DNA from: a virus
Virus record (IMG/VR): IMGVR_UViG_3300021092_000054
Span: 1 to 55,141 of that record
DNA length: 55,141 bases
Reading direction: 5' to 3' (one strand)
The number at the start of each line of letters is the position of its first letter. Position 1 is the stretch's first letter. Position numbers and translations under genes: made by a program. Shown in pieces: positions 13,008 to 21,546 of the stretch. A model generated the notes under the pieces. It made no database searches, had not been told where the DNA came from, and saw nothing but the letters and a program-made list of their open reading frames with translations.

Positions 13008-13637
13008 ATGGCAATTAAAACAATAGGTACACAAAAATGGAGTGATACAAATTTAGATGTTCAAACATTTCAAGATGGAACACCTATCGCTGAAATATCC
13101 TCATCTGAACAATGGACTGAATATGCTGATGCAAATATACCAGGATGGTCATATTATGAATTTGATTCGAGTAATGGTGATCTTTATGGAAAACTCTATA
13201 ATTGGTATGCAGTTTCTCAATCATCTGCAATATGTCCAATAGGATTTAGAATACCAACTGAAGCCGATTATTCAACATTAGTAACTTATTTAGGTGGAAT
13301 TGATCCAGCTGGTTACAAAATGAAAAATAGGGAATACTGGTTGACCTTGGGTAGAACATCTGGTAATGGTTCAAATGAAAGTAATTTCAAAGCAAATCCT
13401 GGTGGATATATCAAATCTGCAACCGCAGAATTTTGGGATCTCGGATGGAGTAGTAACTTTTGGACACAAACAACAGCATCTGCTTCCGAAATTATCAGTA
13501 AAAGATTGTATTGGTCAAATAGAAAGTGTATATCTGTTGATGCACCAATCGATATGGGACTTTCAGTTAGATTGATTTGCACCGGATCAAGTCAAAATTG
13601 TTCAGACGGTGATTTTGATATTACCAATATGTTTTAA
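13008..13637 (+). CDS. FISUMP-domain (C-type-lectin-like) protein
   Basis: A 209-residue protein. GKLYNWYAV near residue 61, CPIGFRIPTEADY near residue 76, LGG, and a C-terminal SVRLICT are the pattern of the 'Fibrobacter succinogenes major paralogous domain' (FISUMP, TIGR02145 type), a C-type-lectin-like fold common in Bacteroidetes surface proteins. Phage copies are often ligand-binding tips, and some FISUMP domains are targets of diversity-generating retroelements. No reverse transcriptase is in the window. No signal peptide is visible, which favours a virion or tail-fibre protein. AGGAGAT precedes the ATG. Receptor or glycan binding is inferred. Confidence 0.7.
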   Translation: MAIKTIGTQKWSDTNLDVQTFQDGTPIAEISSSEQWTEYADANIPGWSYYEFDSSNGDLYGKLYNWYAVSQSSAICPIGFRIPTEADYSTLVTYLGGIDPAGYKMKNREYWLTLGRTSGNGSNESNFKANPGGYIKSATAEFWDLGWSSNFWTQTTASASEIISKRLYWSNRKCISVDAPIDMGLSVRLICTGSSQNCSDGDFDITNMF

Positions 13638-13651
13638 TTCGGAGGAATAAA

Positions 13652-14179
13652 ATGAAAAGTTTTATCAGTTTATTATTTGTAACTTTGTTCTTTGTTGGTT
13701 GTAATGAGAATATCAACCAACCACAAGACATCAGTATGTTTGAAAAAAGAACACCCATCACAAATCGTGATAGTGTAAAAAATCGTGTTCCACTTCAAAG
13801 AGCATTAGAATGTCTTAATTTGACAAGAGAACAAAGATTGGTGATTGATAGTATAATTCGTGAAGAACAAATTTGCACAATGGAATGTAAAAAAGAATTT
13901 AATGATGCCATTAAAACATTACAAGAACAACATAAGGCAAAATTAGAAAAGTATCGTGGTGTTCGTAAAACAGATGAAATAAAAAAAGAAATTGAAATAA
14001 TAAATTTTGAATTTCGTCAATTACACCGAGACTTGTTAAAAGAACATAGACTTAAAATGGAACAATGTGTAAAAAATACATTCATTTATATTGAAGCAAT
14101 TTTAAGAAAAGACCAACTCACTCTTTGGAATTTATGGAAGGCAACTGGTAAAATTCCATGTGATAGAGTTAAACCGTAA
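13652..14179 (+). CDS. Lipoprotein, CpxP/Spy-like
   Basis: A 175-residue protein with a lipoprotein signal: a hydrophobic stretch ending in FVGC at residues 14-17, so Cys17 would be lipid-modified. The mature part is helical and highly charged, with LNLTREQ near residue 55, reminiscent of the LTxxQ motif of CpxP/Spy periplasmic chaperones, and two further Cys. CGGAGGAA precedes the ATG. An envelope role in the infected host, such as superinfection exclusion or stress relief, or a spanin component, is possible. The strong terminator at 14210-14251 ends this unit. Confidence 0.6.
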   Translation: MKSFISLLFVTLFFVGCNENINQPQDISMFEKRTPITNRDSVKNRVPLQRALECLNLTREQRLVIDSIIREEQICTMECKKEFNDAIKTLQEQHKAKLEKYRGVRKTDEIKKEIEIINFEFRQLHRDLLKEHRLKMEQCVKNTFIYIEAILRKDQLTLWNLWKATGKIPCDRVKP

Positions 14180-14209
14180 TTACCTATTGTTCGGAATGGG
14201 TATCTTATT

Positions 14210-14251
14210 CCCACCGTGTTAATGCAGAAATGTAAACCGGTGGGTTTTTTT
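14210..14251 (+). terminator. Intrinsic terminator
   Basis: CCCACCG pairs with CGGTGGG over a 21-base loop, followed directly by TTTTTTT. It lies 31 bases after the lipoprotein stop and 18 bases before the next gene. Confidence 0.85.
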
Positions 14252-14268
14252 ATATTAAAGGTTATGTT

Positions 14269-14952
14269 ATGAAAATTTCTGTAAATTCACTTCATTGGGA
14301 TAATGTAGATACCAGAATACTGGAATCACATAAAATGGTTATGAAACACTTTGATATTCCTATCGAATATCACAATATGAATATCGAACATGGGCTATGG
14401 ATGAATGCAGTTTGCCGTAATACAGATGCAGATGTTTATGTTTTCTTCGATGTTGATTGTGTTCCACTCAATAGAGAAGTTTATGACGAAGCAATCCATT
14501 ATGTTACTGCAAATGATAGTCTATTTGGTAATGCACAAGTATCAAATCATATACACCCAAAAACTCATGTGTTTGTTGCACCGTCATTTTTTGTAATAAC
14601 AAAATCATGTTATGAACAATTGGGAAAACCAACCTTCTATCCAACAATTCGTTCAGATGTTGCAGAAGAAATCAGTCATGTTGCTGATGAAATTGGAAAG
14701 AGATACCGTTGTCTTTATCCAACAAAGTTCGATGGTGTTCCTAAAAAAGATGGTGTATGGAGATTATCTAATTATGGTTACTATGGTATAGGAACTGTTT
14801 ATGAAAATAAAACTTATCATCTTTTTGAAAGTAGATGGGGAGACCATATAGAATTATTCCAAAAAAGATGCCAACAAATAGTTGATGGTGGATTTAATAT
14901 GGATGGCATGTATGATAGTCTGGCAGAGTTTCACGGTCATAAAGTAAAATAA
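14269..14952 (+). CDS. Glycosyltransferase-like protein (DxD motif)
   Basis: A 227-residue protein whose sequence VYVFFDVDCVPL near residues 56-67 holds a DVD motif after a hydrophobic strand, the nucleotide-sugar/metal-binding site of GT-A glycosyltransferases. Further downstream, PSFFVITKS and the HLFESRWGDH stretch near residue 184 could provide a later acidic or His ligand. It could modify phage DNA, virion proteins or host surface sugars. It starts shortly after a strong terminator; no clear promoter is seen between them, so some read-through may be needed. The substrate cannot be deduced. Confidence 0.55.
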   Translation: MKISVNSLHWDNVDTRILESHKMVMKHFDIPIEYHNMNIEHGLWMNAVCRNTDADVYVFFDVDCVPLNREVYDEAIHYVTANDSLFGNAQVSNHIHPKTHVFVAPSFFVITKSCYEQLGKPTFYPTIRSDVAEEISHVADEIGKRYRCLYPTKFDGVPKKDGVWRLSNYGYYGIGTVYENKTYHLFESRWGDHIELFQKRCQQIVDGGFNMDGMYDSLAEFHGHKVK

Positions 14953-14954
14953 AT

Positions 14955-14985
14955 TTTGATCTTACAAAAAAGATCCGTATATTGG
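14955..14985 (+). promoter_or_regulatory. Bacteroidetes-type promoter for uvsE
   Basis: TTTG, 19 bases, TATATTGG (one mismatch from TAnnTTTG). TTTGATCTTAC is shared with the minus-strand promoters at 8277 and 8181. It lies 36 bases before the uvsE ATG. Confidence 0.6.
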
Positions 14986-15021
14986 TGTTGAATTAAACAT
15001 TATACATTAAAGCCAACTACT

Positions 15022-15927
15022 ATGAAACTCGGCTATGCCTGTATCAATATGACCTTATCAAAAGATAAGATTACTACAAATCGTTCAATGATTAAAAAAA
15101 CCTTTCTACAAAAAGGTATCAATTATTGTTCCGAACTTGCTCTCCTAAATGTTAAAGATATGGAAACTATACTCAAATGGAATGTTGAGAATGGTATCTA
15201 TTTCTTCCGAACATCATCAAATGTATTTCCTTGGGGTTCTGAATATGACTTGAAAACACTACCAGACATTGAAGAAATCAAAATCGTTCTCAAACGAATT
15301 GGTGACTATGCAAATGAACACGGTATTCGTTTATCATGTCATCCTGGACCTTTCAATGTTCTTTGTTCACCAAACGAAAATGTTGTAAAAAATACAATCG
15401 TTGATTTGGAATTACACGGTAAAGTATTCGATATGATGGGATTATCACATACACCATACAACAAAATCAATATACATTGCAACGGTGTTTATGGTGACAA
15501 GATTGCGTCACTTGACCGTTGGTGCCGTAACTTCAACTTATTATCCCATAGTGTTCGTTCAAGAATGACTATTGAAAATGATGACAAAGCCAGTATGTAT
15601 TCAGTCAAAGACCTTATGCGTATTCACGAATGTATTGGTATTCCAATTGTATTTGACTATCACCACCACCAATTTTGCACAGGTGACTTATCAGAACAAC
15701 AAGCTCTTGAACTTGCCATATCTACTTGGCCAGATGGTATTACACCAGTTGTTCATTATTCATCATCACGACTGAAAGAAACAGGTAATTCCAAAGAAAA
15801 ACCACAGGCACACGCTGATTACATATTAGAAAAAATCAACACATACGGACATAATGTTGATATTATGTTGGAATGTAAAGCCAAAGAATTAGCCCTCAAA
15901 CAATACCTAACCGAATATGGTATCTAA
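15022..15927 (+). CDS. uvsE: UV damage endonuclease UvsE/UvdE
   Basis: A 301-residue protein matching the UvdE family along its whole length: LGYACIN at the N-terminus, the FRTSSNVFPW stretch near residue 62, LSCHPGP near residue 108, INIHCNGVYGDK near residue 151, TIENDD near residue 184, and FDYHHHQF near residue 212. These conserved His, Glu and Asp residues form the metal site of a TIM-barrel nuclease that nicks DNA 5' of UV photoproducts. The length is normal. It probably repairs phage DNA or begins excision repair; it has its own host-type promoter. Confidence 0.93.
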   Translation: MKLGYACINMTLSKDKITTNRSMIKKTFLQKGINYCSELALLNVKDMETILKWNVENGIYFFRTSSNVFPWGSEYDLKTLPDIEEIKIVLKRIGDYANEHGIRLSCHPGPFNVLCSPNENVVKNTIVDLELHGKVFDMMGLSHTPYNKINIHCNGVYGDKIASLDRWCRNFNLLSHSVRSRMTIENDDKASMYSVKDLMRIHECIGIPIVFDYHHHQFCTGDLSEQQALELAISTWPDGITPVVHYSSSRLKETGNSKEKPQAHADYILEKINTYGHNVDIMLECKAKELALKQYLTEYGI

Positions 15928-15948
15928 CCTATAAATTCCAAAAGTTCA

Positions 15949-15956
15949 TATTTATG
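15949..15956 (+). promoter_or_regulatory. Candidate late promoter box
   Basis: TATTTATG 32 bases before ATG 15989, with no TTTG at the usual host spacing. Confidence 0.35.
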
Positions 15957-15988
15957 ATTACATGATTATGAACAAAAATGGGATATAA

Positions 15989-17032
15989 ATGTCAAGTAAA
16001 TTACTTTCTCTGAAAAATCTAATCTGGTTTTGTGCGATTGGATTAGCTGTTTTTTCGGGTTATTATTCTGTTTACGGCATATCCAAATTATTTTCTGGTG
16101 GATCTTGGTCAATCGTGGGGATGGCTGGGATGTTGGAATTTTCAAAATTAGTGGTTATCACATTCCTACATGACCACTATAAAACCCTAAAAACTACCTT
16201 CAAAGTTTACCTTATTAGTGCAGCCGCTGTCCTTATGATATTGACATCGGTTGGTGTTTATGGATATTTAACCAATTCTTACCAGGAAACTGCAAAGTCA
16301 ATATATGAAACACAGAATAAAATTGCACTAATTGATAAGAAAAAAGAAATCTTTGTTGAACAAAAAAACCAAATAGATACTCTTGTAAAACAAAAATCAC
16401 AAAGAATATCATCTTATGACCAATTGAGATTTACCCAAGAAACATCTTTGAACGCACAACTATCATCAAAGAAAGGAACAAAGGGATTGCAGAGAAATAT
16501 TCAATCCGTAGATAATTCAACTCAAACACTAAATAAAGAAATATCGGAACTAAATCAAAAATCTATTGGTTTATCTGATAGTCTTGCTAAATTGGAACAA
16601 GAAAAATTGATATTAGAAAATTCTACATTTACATCAGAAATAGGACCATTATTGTATTTGAGTAGATTAACTGGTGCACCAATGGACATAATAGTTAATT
16701 GGTTTATACTCGTTCTTGTATCAGTATTTGATCCCCTTGCAGTTAGTTTGGTAATAGCAGCAAATCATCTTCGTCATAAGGAAAAGGAGATACCACCGGA
16801 AGATGATGAAAGTCCACCACCACCAAAAAATAAAAAAGTTGTGGAAACCGTTGTAGATGTTGTGGAACCCCCAAAAGAAAAAAAAATTGTTACACACAAA
16901 AAACAAAAAATAAAAAAAGATTTGGCAGTTCAAGAAGAAATTGGTATATTAGACGAACAAGAAGAACAAAGGGCATTCTATGAAGAACCACCTAGACCCG
17001 ATTTAGGTTATAGGAGGGGAATATCTTTTTAG
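15989..17032 (+). CDS. Multi-pass membrane protein with coiled coil
   Basis: A 347-residue protein: three hydrophobic helices in the first 105 residues, a long coiled coil at about residues 105-210 (many Lys, Gln, Ser, Leu), a fourth strong membrane helix near residues 230-260 (NWFILVLVSVFDPLAV), and a charged Pro/Lys-rich cytoplasmic tail with PPPP. This order is common in unassigned membrane proteins of large myoviruses. It could span the host inner membrane with its coil outside. It precedes the ClpP-like and sigma-factor genes. No enzymatic motif is visible. Confidence 0.6.
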   Translation: MSSKLLSLKNLIWFCAIGLAVFSGYYSVYGISKLFSGGSWSIVGMAGMLEFSKLVVITFLHDHYKTLKTTFKVYLISAAAVLMILTSVGVYGYLTNSYQETAKSIYETQNKIALIDKKKEIFVEQKNQIDTLVKQKSQRISSYDQLRFTQETSLNAQLSSKKGTKGLQRNIQSVDNSTQTLNKEISELNQKSIGLSDSLAKLEQEKLILENSTFTSEIGPLLYLSRLTGAPMDIIVNWFILVLVSVFDPLAVSLVIAANHLRHKEKEIPPEDDESPPPPKNKKVVETVVDVVEPPKEKKIVTHKKQKIKKDLAVQEEIGILDEQEEQRAFYEEPPRPDLGYRRGISF

Positions 17033-17067
17033 AATGTCATTATCATATTTTAACAAGGAGTTCTACT

Positions 17068-17727
17068 ATGAACGATTTTTATGATGGTGAAGATACTGAT
17101 GAAGAAAAATTAGCAAGTAATAAATCAAAAGAAAGTGAAAATGATATTCCAGTTAGGTGGAAAGAAGCAACTACACAAATGGATTATGGTATTGATGTTG
17201 AGACATCCTCTGTATTGTTGTTCGGTGAAATAATGGATGGTAGTTTATATGATATTATCACTCGTATTCGTGCAATACTACACATGAGAAAAGATGAAAA
17301 TAAAAATGATCCTATTAACTTGATTATCAATTCAGATGGTGGTTCAGTATATGAGGCACTTGGCATCATTGATTATATTCAAAGTCTTGATGTTAAAGTA
17401 AACACAATTTGTAGGGGTAGAGCAATGTCTGCTGCTGCTCTTATTCTTTGTGCAGGAACCGGTATTCGTGCTGCTTCTCAATACAGCACAATCATGTTCC
17501 ATGAAATAAGTTCAGATATTTACGGTAAATCTTCTGATATGAAAGCCAATGTTCAACACATGGAAAAATTGGAAGAAATACTTTTGGGAATACTAAAATC
17601 AAATTCAAACAAAGAAAAAGAGTATTGGAAAAATGTAACAATCAAGGATTATTATATCACACCGAAAGATGCATTAGATATGGGTGTAATTGATGCAATA
17701 ATTCCACCAAAACATAAGAGAGGTTGA
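17068..17727 (+). CDS. ClpP-like serine protease
   Basis: A 219-residue protein of the ClpP/crotonase fold. NSDGGSVYEALGI at residues 88-100 is the oxyanion-loop region, GRAMSAAA at 117-124 carries the nucleophile Ser121, and IMFHE at 142-146 carries His145. The third residue would be an Asp in the C-terminal third. The first 35 residues are acidic and may be a removable segment. Phage ClpP-like proteins act as head maturation proteases or on host proteins. Capsid genes are not in this window, so the role is open. CAAGGAG precedes the ATG. It ends one base before the next gene. Confidence 0.8.
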   Translation: MNDFYDGEDTDEEKLASNKSKESENDIPVRWKEATTQMDYGIDVETSSVLLFGEIMDGSLYDIITRIRAILHMRKDENKNDPINLIINSDGGSVYEALGIIDYIQSLDVKVNTICRGRAMSAAALILCAGTGIRAASQYSTIMFHEISSDIYGKSSDMKANVQHMEKLEEILLGILKSNSNKEKEYWKNVTIKDYYITPKDALDMGVIDAIIPPKHKRG

Positions 17728-17728
17728 T

Positions 17729-18094
17729 ATGATAATTGAAATAATTGTTTTATCCGTTTTATTAACGGCATCGGTATATGTAAATGTAAACTTGTATAAA
17801 AAGTTTGATAAATTGGAAGAAATGGCAGAAAATAGTGTTGATACACTTTTAGAAAATGAAAGGTTCCTAACCGAATTAAAAAATAGAGTTTTATCACAAC
17901 AATCCTATTTAAGACAATTAGATAGGATTGGTTCGTTTGAAGCCGACGATGAAACAGGATATTTTTTCAAAGAAATGAAAGATATTGTAAATGATATTGT
18001 AGTTTATTTTGGTGAAGCACCATTGGATGATCAAAGAAGTTCTGTTCTTGAAAAACCAAAATTTGATGTAAGATTTGAAAAGGACTATCTATGA
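17729..18094 (+). CDS. Small membrane-anchored protein next to sigma factor
   Basis: A 121-residue protein with one N-terminal hydrophobic helix (about residues 2-20), a coiled coil to about residue 65 and a C-terminal domain containing RIGSFEADDETGYFF, a phrase I recall from unassigned proteins beside late-sigma genes in T4-like phages. Its stop overlaps the sigma-factor start by four bases (ATGA), so the two are translated together. A link to late transcription, for example as an anchor or co-activator, is inference from position only. Confidence 0.55.
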   Translation: MIIEIIVLSVLLTASVYVNVNLYKKFDKLEEMAENSVDTLLENERFLTELKNRVLSQQSYLRQLDRIGSFEADDETGYFFKEMKDIVNDIVVYFGEAPLDDQRSSVLEKPKFDVRFEKDYL

Positions 18095-18825
18095 AACAAA
18101 AACGAACTCCCAAAAAACCTAATATTTACTTTACACAAGAAACGGAAGATGCGATAGTATTGTATAATTCGATGGAAGATGACATTCAAAGAAATATCAT
18201 TTATACTAAAAAAATACATCCTGCATTTTACAAATTAGCAGAAATAATGATACATCGTTTTAAGTTTTACAATTTTGATGTAGGACACGAAGATGTTAAA
18301 CATGAAGTCATATCTTTTCTTCACGAAAAAATTGGAAAATATAAAGCAGAAAACGGTAAAGCATTTTCTTACTTTTCAATTGTTGCTAAGAATTATCTAA
18401 TTGCAGAAAATAATAAAAACTATTATCATTTTAAGCGTAGTCAAGATATTGGTGCAATTGATTTGGAAAGAAATGTTGTAAATGAAAAAATAAGAAAAGA
18501 TTTAATTGAAGAAAAATCAGACTTTATTGATCAGTTCATAATTGTTTTTGAAAAATACTTACCATTATTTTTTTCAAAAAAGAGAGACATTCAAGTTGCT
18601 GACACAATAATCTATCTTTTTAGAACAAGAGATAACATTGAAAACTATAATAAAAAGGCAATTTATATTTTGATACGAGAAAGAACTGGAATAACATCAC
18701 AATACATAACAAATGTAATAACAAAAGTAAAACTAATATATGCAAAATTATATGGTGAATACAAAAATGGTGTTAATATAGATAATTTATCATGGTATCA
18801 AATACAAGACATTATTTCAAACTAA
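18091..18825 (+). CDS. gp55-like late sigma factor
   Basis: A 244-residue protein resembling the T4 gp55 family of small sigma factors. The core, DVKHEVISFLHEKIGKYK followed by GKAFSYFSIVAKNYLIAEN (about residues 70-110), corresponds to sigma region 2, which binds the polymerase beta' coiled coil and melts the -10 box. Next comes a basic Lys/Arg-rich part, and a C-terminal region near residues 195-225 that is helix-turn-helix-like. Known for T4: gp55 with gp33 and the sliding clamp directs late transcription at TATAAATA. The recurring TATTTAT[A/T] boxes upstream of genes here may be its targets. No gp33 is recognised. Confidence 0.7.
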   Translation: MKQKRTPKKPNIYFTQETEDAIVLYNSMEDDIQRNIIYTKKIHPAFYKLAEIMIHRFKFYNFDVGHEDVKHEVISFLHEKIGKYKAENGKAFSYFSIVAKNYLIAENNKNYYHFKRSQDIGAIDLERNVVNEKIRKDLIEEKSDFIDQFIIVFEKYLPLFFSKKRDIQVADTIIYLFRTRDNIENYNKKAIYILIRERTGITSQYITNVITKVKLIYAKLYGEYKNGVNIDNLSWYQIQDIISN

Positions 18826-18829
18826 ACTA

Positions 18830-18837
18830 TATTTATT
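18830..18837 (+). promoter_or_regulatory. Candidate late promoter box at the start of the baseplate genes
   Basis: TATTTATT immediately after the sigma-factor gene. The ATG at 18841 is only three bases later, so either the message is leaderless or a downstream start is used. Confidence 0.3.
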
Positions 18838-18840
18838 TAT

Positions 18841-19230
18841 ATGAACTTTAATCAAGAACTTTTTGGTAATAAAAAATTTTCTGACTTGTTAAAAGACATC
18901 TATGACAATCAGAAAAAGAAAGATCGGCAAATAAATTTACTTATTGCTGATCTAAAACCTATGTTAAATAACATAAGTGATGCTGCTATTTTAGTTCCAG
19001 CTATCAAAGATTTCATTGAAGTTTCAGTTAAGAATGATGAACATTTAGTTAAATTAGCTGCTGTTATACAACGTGCTGTTAGTAATAAGGGTGAAGAAAC
19101 ATCTTCGTTCTTGACTGATGAAGAAAAAGAAGCTCTATTAAAGGGCATTCAAGAAATTCAAGAAGAACAAGAGGAAGAAGAAATTGGCACTAGATCCACA
19201 AAAGACCCAAATCAACGGCCAGACCTATGA
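18841..19230 (+). CDS. Hypothetical protein upstream of baseplate hub
   Basis: A 129-residue helical protein. Residues 1-30 are charged, residues 40-85 hold an amphipathic region (ISDAAILVPAIKDFIEVSVKNDEHLVKLAAVIQR read as two helices), and the C-terminus is acidic, Glu/Gln-rich. It overlaps the hub gene by 47 bases, implying coupling. Its position directly before the gp5-like gene suggests a baseplate assembly or structural role, but no motif confirms this. Confidence 0.55.
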   Translation: MNFNQELFGNKKFSDLLKDIYDNQKKKDRQINLLIADLKPMLNNISDAAILVPAIKDFIEVSVKNDEHLVKLAAVIQRAVSNKGEETSSFLTDEEKEALLKGIQEIQEEQEEEEIGTRSTKDPNQRPDL

Positions 19231-21532
19231 GAATATACCTGCAGAGGTAGTTGCTGTTGATTTTGATGGAAAGAGTAAAGAGAAATTGTATACAATTCAA
19301 TGTAAATTGATTGGTGCATTTGGCTCTCAAGCAAATAATAATGTAGTTGCCGCTCGTGCACTTGATGCTAACATAAAAAATATACCCATAAAGGGCGAAG
19401 TTGTTATGTTATTAAAAGCACCAACTGCATATAATAGTGCATTAAGAACTGGTCAAGAATACTATTATACAAATCCTGTTTCTGTGCAGAGTTCAATACA
19501 CCACAATGGTTTGCCAGGAATAACTGACATGGGTAAATCTGCACTAAATACCAGTCCTAGTGCTAGAGAAAATGCACAAGATGGTGTTACTGCACAAGTA
19601 ACATCAAGACTAAATGTAAATAAGACAATAGATCCAGGATTTCCAGAAAGAAATGATGTTTACCCAATACAACCATTTCCTGGAGATATTATCATAGAAG
19701 GTAGATGGGGACAATCAATACGATTTGGTTCTACCGTTGATGAAAGACGAGAATATCCACAAAAACCATTATGGAAAAAAGGATTGGGTGATACAGGAAA
19801 CCCAATACTAATAATATCAAATGGAACCAATCCAGATTCAAAACCTTTCAATGAATTTATACTTGAAGATCCAGATAAAGATGATTCTGCAATTTGGATG
19901 ACATCTGGTCAAGCATTAAACTTTACACCTGCATCCGAATACAAGGATGCTGCAACAAATAGAAGTGTTGATCTTCATAGTGCAAATGCCTTTTCAGGAA
20001 ATCAAATTCTCATGGCTTCTGATAGAATTATACTAAATGCACGAAAACAAGAAATTATGGCATTTAGTTCGGAAGGTATAGGATTATCTTCAAACAAAGG
20101 TGTTACTATTGATGGTGGACAGGTAGTAGAGTTAGAATCACAGAGAATAAATTTGGGTATAAATGCAGTTTCTCCTGTTTTAATGGGGGATAGAACACTT
20201 CAATGGCTTGGTGATTTATGTGACGCATTGGCAAATTTATGCACAAATATATCAAATCAAACACATCCAACGGGAACAGGACCATCTGGTCCACCAATAA
20301 ATGCTGCCGCATTTAATTTAGTAAAATCAAAAATAAAATCGTTAAGATCATCATTAAAAAATTTACCAAGTGATTTAGTTTTTGTATGTGAATCTGGTGG
20401 TGGACCAAGTGCAGCGGAACAAGAAAAAGCGGAAGAAAGGGCAGATAGTGATAAAGGGTATGTTGAACCAACACCAACAAGTGAACATGGTGGTGATAGA
20501 GCAGATTCATTAGCTGCTGAACCAGAAGATCCTCAACCAACTAATGTTGTGACTATACTGACTGATATTAAAAAAGTTGAAGAAGAAAAACAAAAAATAC
20601 TAAAAGAAATATCAGAAAAATCCGGCGTTTCAACAGATCCTGCACCTGTAAATATTGATCCAAATAGTCAAGATACATCTGGTACATCGGGAACTTCTGG
20701 TACATCGGGAACTTCTGGAACAACAGGAACTTCTGGAACAACAGGAACTTCTGGAACAACAGGAACTTCTGGAACAAACGGCACACAGGGTGTAAATGAA
20801 AATGTAATTCCAGGAACAGTTTCATCAACAAATCCAAATGGTATAACATTTGAGCAAATGGGTGTAGATAAGACTAAAATGAAATTTGTTAATGGTAAGT
20901 GGGATTATGATGGTAGTATATCATTTGTTGGTAAAAATATATTAAATAAAGTTCAATCCACAACTGGACCAGATTTATATGAAATCCCAATACCTTTTGG
21001 GAAGGTAAAAGGATCATTTATAGTAAGTAATTGTAAATTAAAATCACTTGTAAATGCACCACAAGAGGCAGAAAAATTCTTCTGTGATGATAACCGTGAC
21101 TTAAAATCACTTGTTGGTGGTCCTAAAAGAGTAGAATTTTTTGGATGTAAGAAAACTGGTATAACAAATCTTGTGGGTGGTCCTGAATATGTTAAATTAG
21201 GTATGGATGTTAGATATAATAATTTGAATAGTTTAACTGGAGCACCTACAAAATTTGGAGATAAAGCTCAATTTGAATGTAGTGGTAATGTAAACCTAAA
21301 ATCTTTGGTTGGACTACCAAGTGATTATACTGGATGGGCTTTCCAAAGAGTTGTAGCAAGAGATTGTGATTTGAAAAATGATACTATATTTGCAGGAATG
21401 ACCCAATTAAAAATTACAGGTGGAACAATATCTGTTGGATCACAAAATAATTATTTTGACGATGATGGTGTTTTATTAGACAAAGAAATGATAAAAGAAT
21501 TTACGGGTGCAACAAATATTTTTGTTGAATAA
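19184..21532 (+). CDS. gp5-like baseplate hub/spike protein with GTSG linker and leucine-rich repeats
   Basis: A 782-residue protein. TTG at 19184 follows a GAGGA site. The N-terminal 120 residues look like an OB fold; residues 150-380 hold the T4 gp5/VgrG-like features [11 protein letters not shown], then repeated short strands ([37 protein letters not shown]) of a trimeric beta-helix. Residues about 497-527 are Gly-Thr-Ser-Gly repeats. The last 190 residues are leucine-rich repeats ([24 protein letters not shown]-like, LNSLTGAP). It probably forms the central puncturing spike, with the repeats binding a surface. Lysozyme, found within T4 gp5, is here a separate gene two positions downstream. 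Confidence 0.75.
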   Translation: MALDPQKTQINGQTYENIPAEVVAVDFDGKSKEKLYTIQCKLIGAFGSQANNNVVAARALDANIKNIPIKGEVVMLLKAPTAYNSALRTGQEYYYTNPVSVQSSIHHNGLPGITDMGKSALNTSPSARENAQDGVTAQVTSRLNVNKTIDPGFPERNDVYPIQPFPGDIIIEGRWGQSIRFGSTVDERREYPQKPLWKKGLGDTGNPILIISNGTNPDSKPFNEFILEDPDKDDSAIWMTSGQALNFTPASEYKDAATNRSVDLHSANAFSGNQILMASDRIILNARKQEIMAFSSEGIGLSSNKGVTIDGGQVVELESQRINLGINAVSPVLMGDRTLQWLGDLCDALANLCTNISNQTHPTGTGPSGPPINAAAFNLVKSKIKSLRSSLKNLPSDLVFVCESGGGPSAAEQEKAEERADSDKGYVEPTPTSEHGGDRADSLAAEPEDPQPTNVVTILTDIKKVEEEKQKILKEISEKSGVSTDPAPVNIDPNSQDTSGTSGTSGTSGTSGTTGTSGTTGTSGTTGTSGTNGTQGVNENVIPGTVSSTNPNGITFEQMGVDKTKMKFVNGKWDYDGSISFVGKNILNKVQSTTGPDLYEIPIPFGKVKGSFIVSNCKLKSLVNAPQEAEKFFCDDNRDLKSLVGGPKRVEFFGCKKTGITNLVGGPEYVKLGMDVRYNNLNSLTGAPTKFGDKAQFECSGNVNLKSLVGLPSDYTGWAFQRVVARDCDLKNDTIFAGMTQLKITGGTISVGSQNNYFDDDGVLLDKEMIKEFTGATNIFVE
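20674..20782 (+). repeat. GTSG-coding tandem repeat in hub gene
   Basis: Short in-frame units encoding Gly-Thr-Ser or Gly-Thr-Thr. The last part and the following 25-base stretch (encoding GTNGTQGVN) are identical to the segment at 25195-25245 in the M15 peptidase gene. Confidence 0.8.
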
Positions 21533-21546
21533 AATGGAGAAGTTTA

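Noticed and set aside
20568-20849. Antisense frame rich in Leu and Phe opposite the GTSG linker of the hub gene
   Set aside because: Composition is that of a translated repeat on the wrong strand and it lies wholly inside a well-supported gene.
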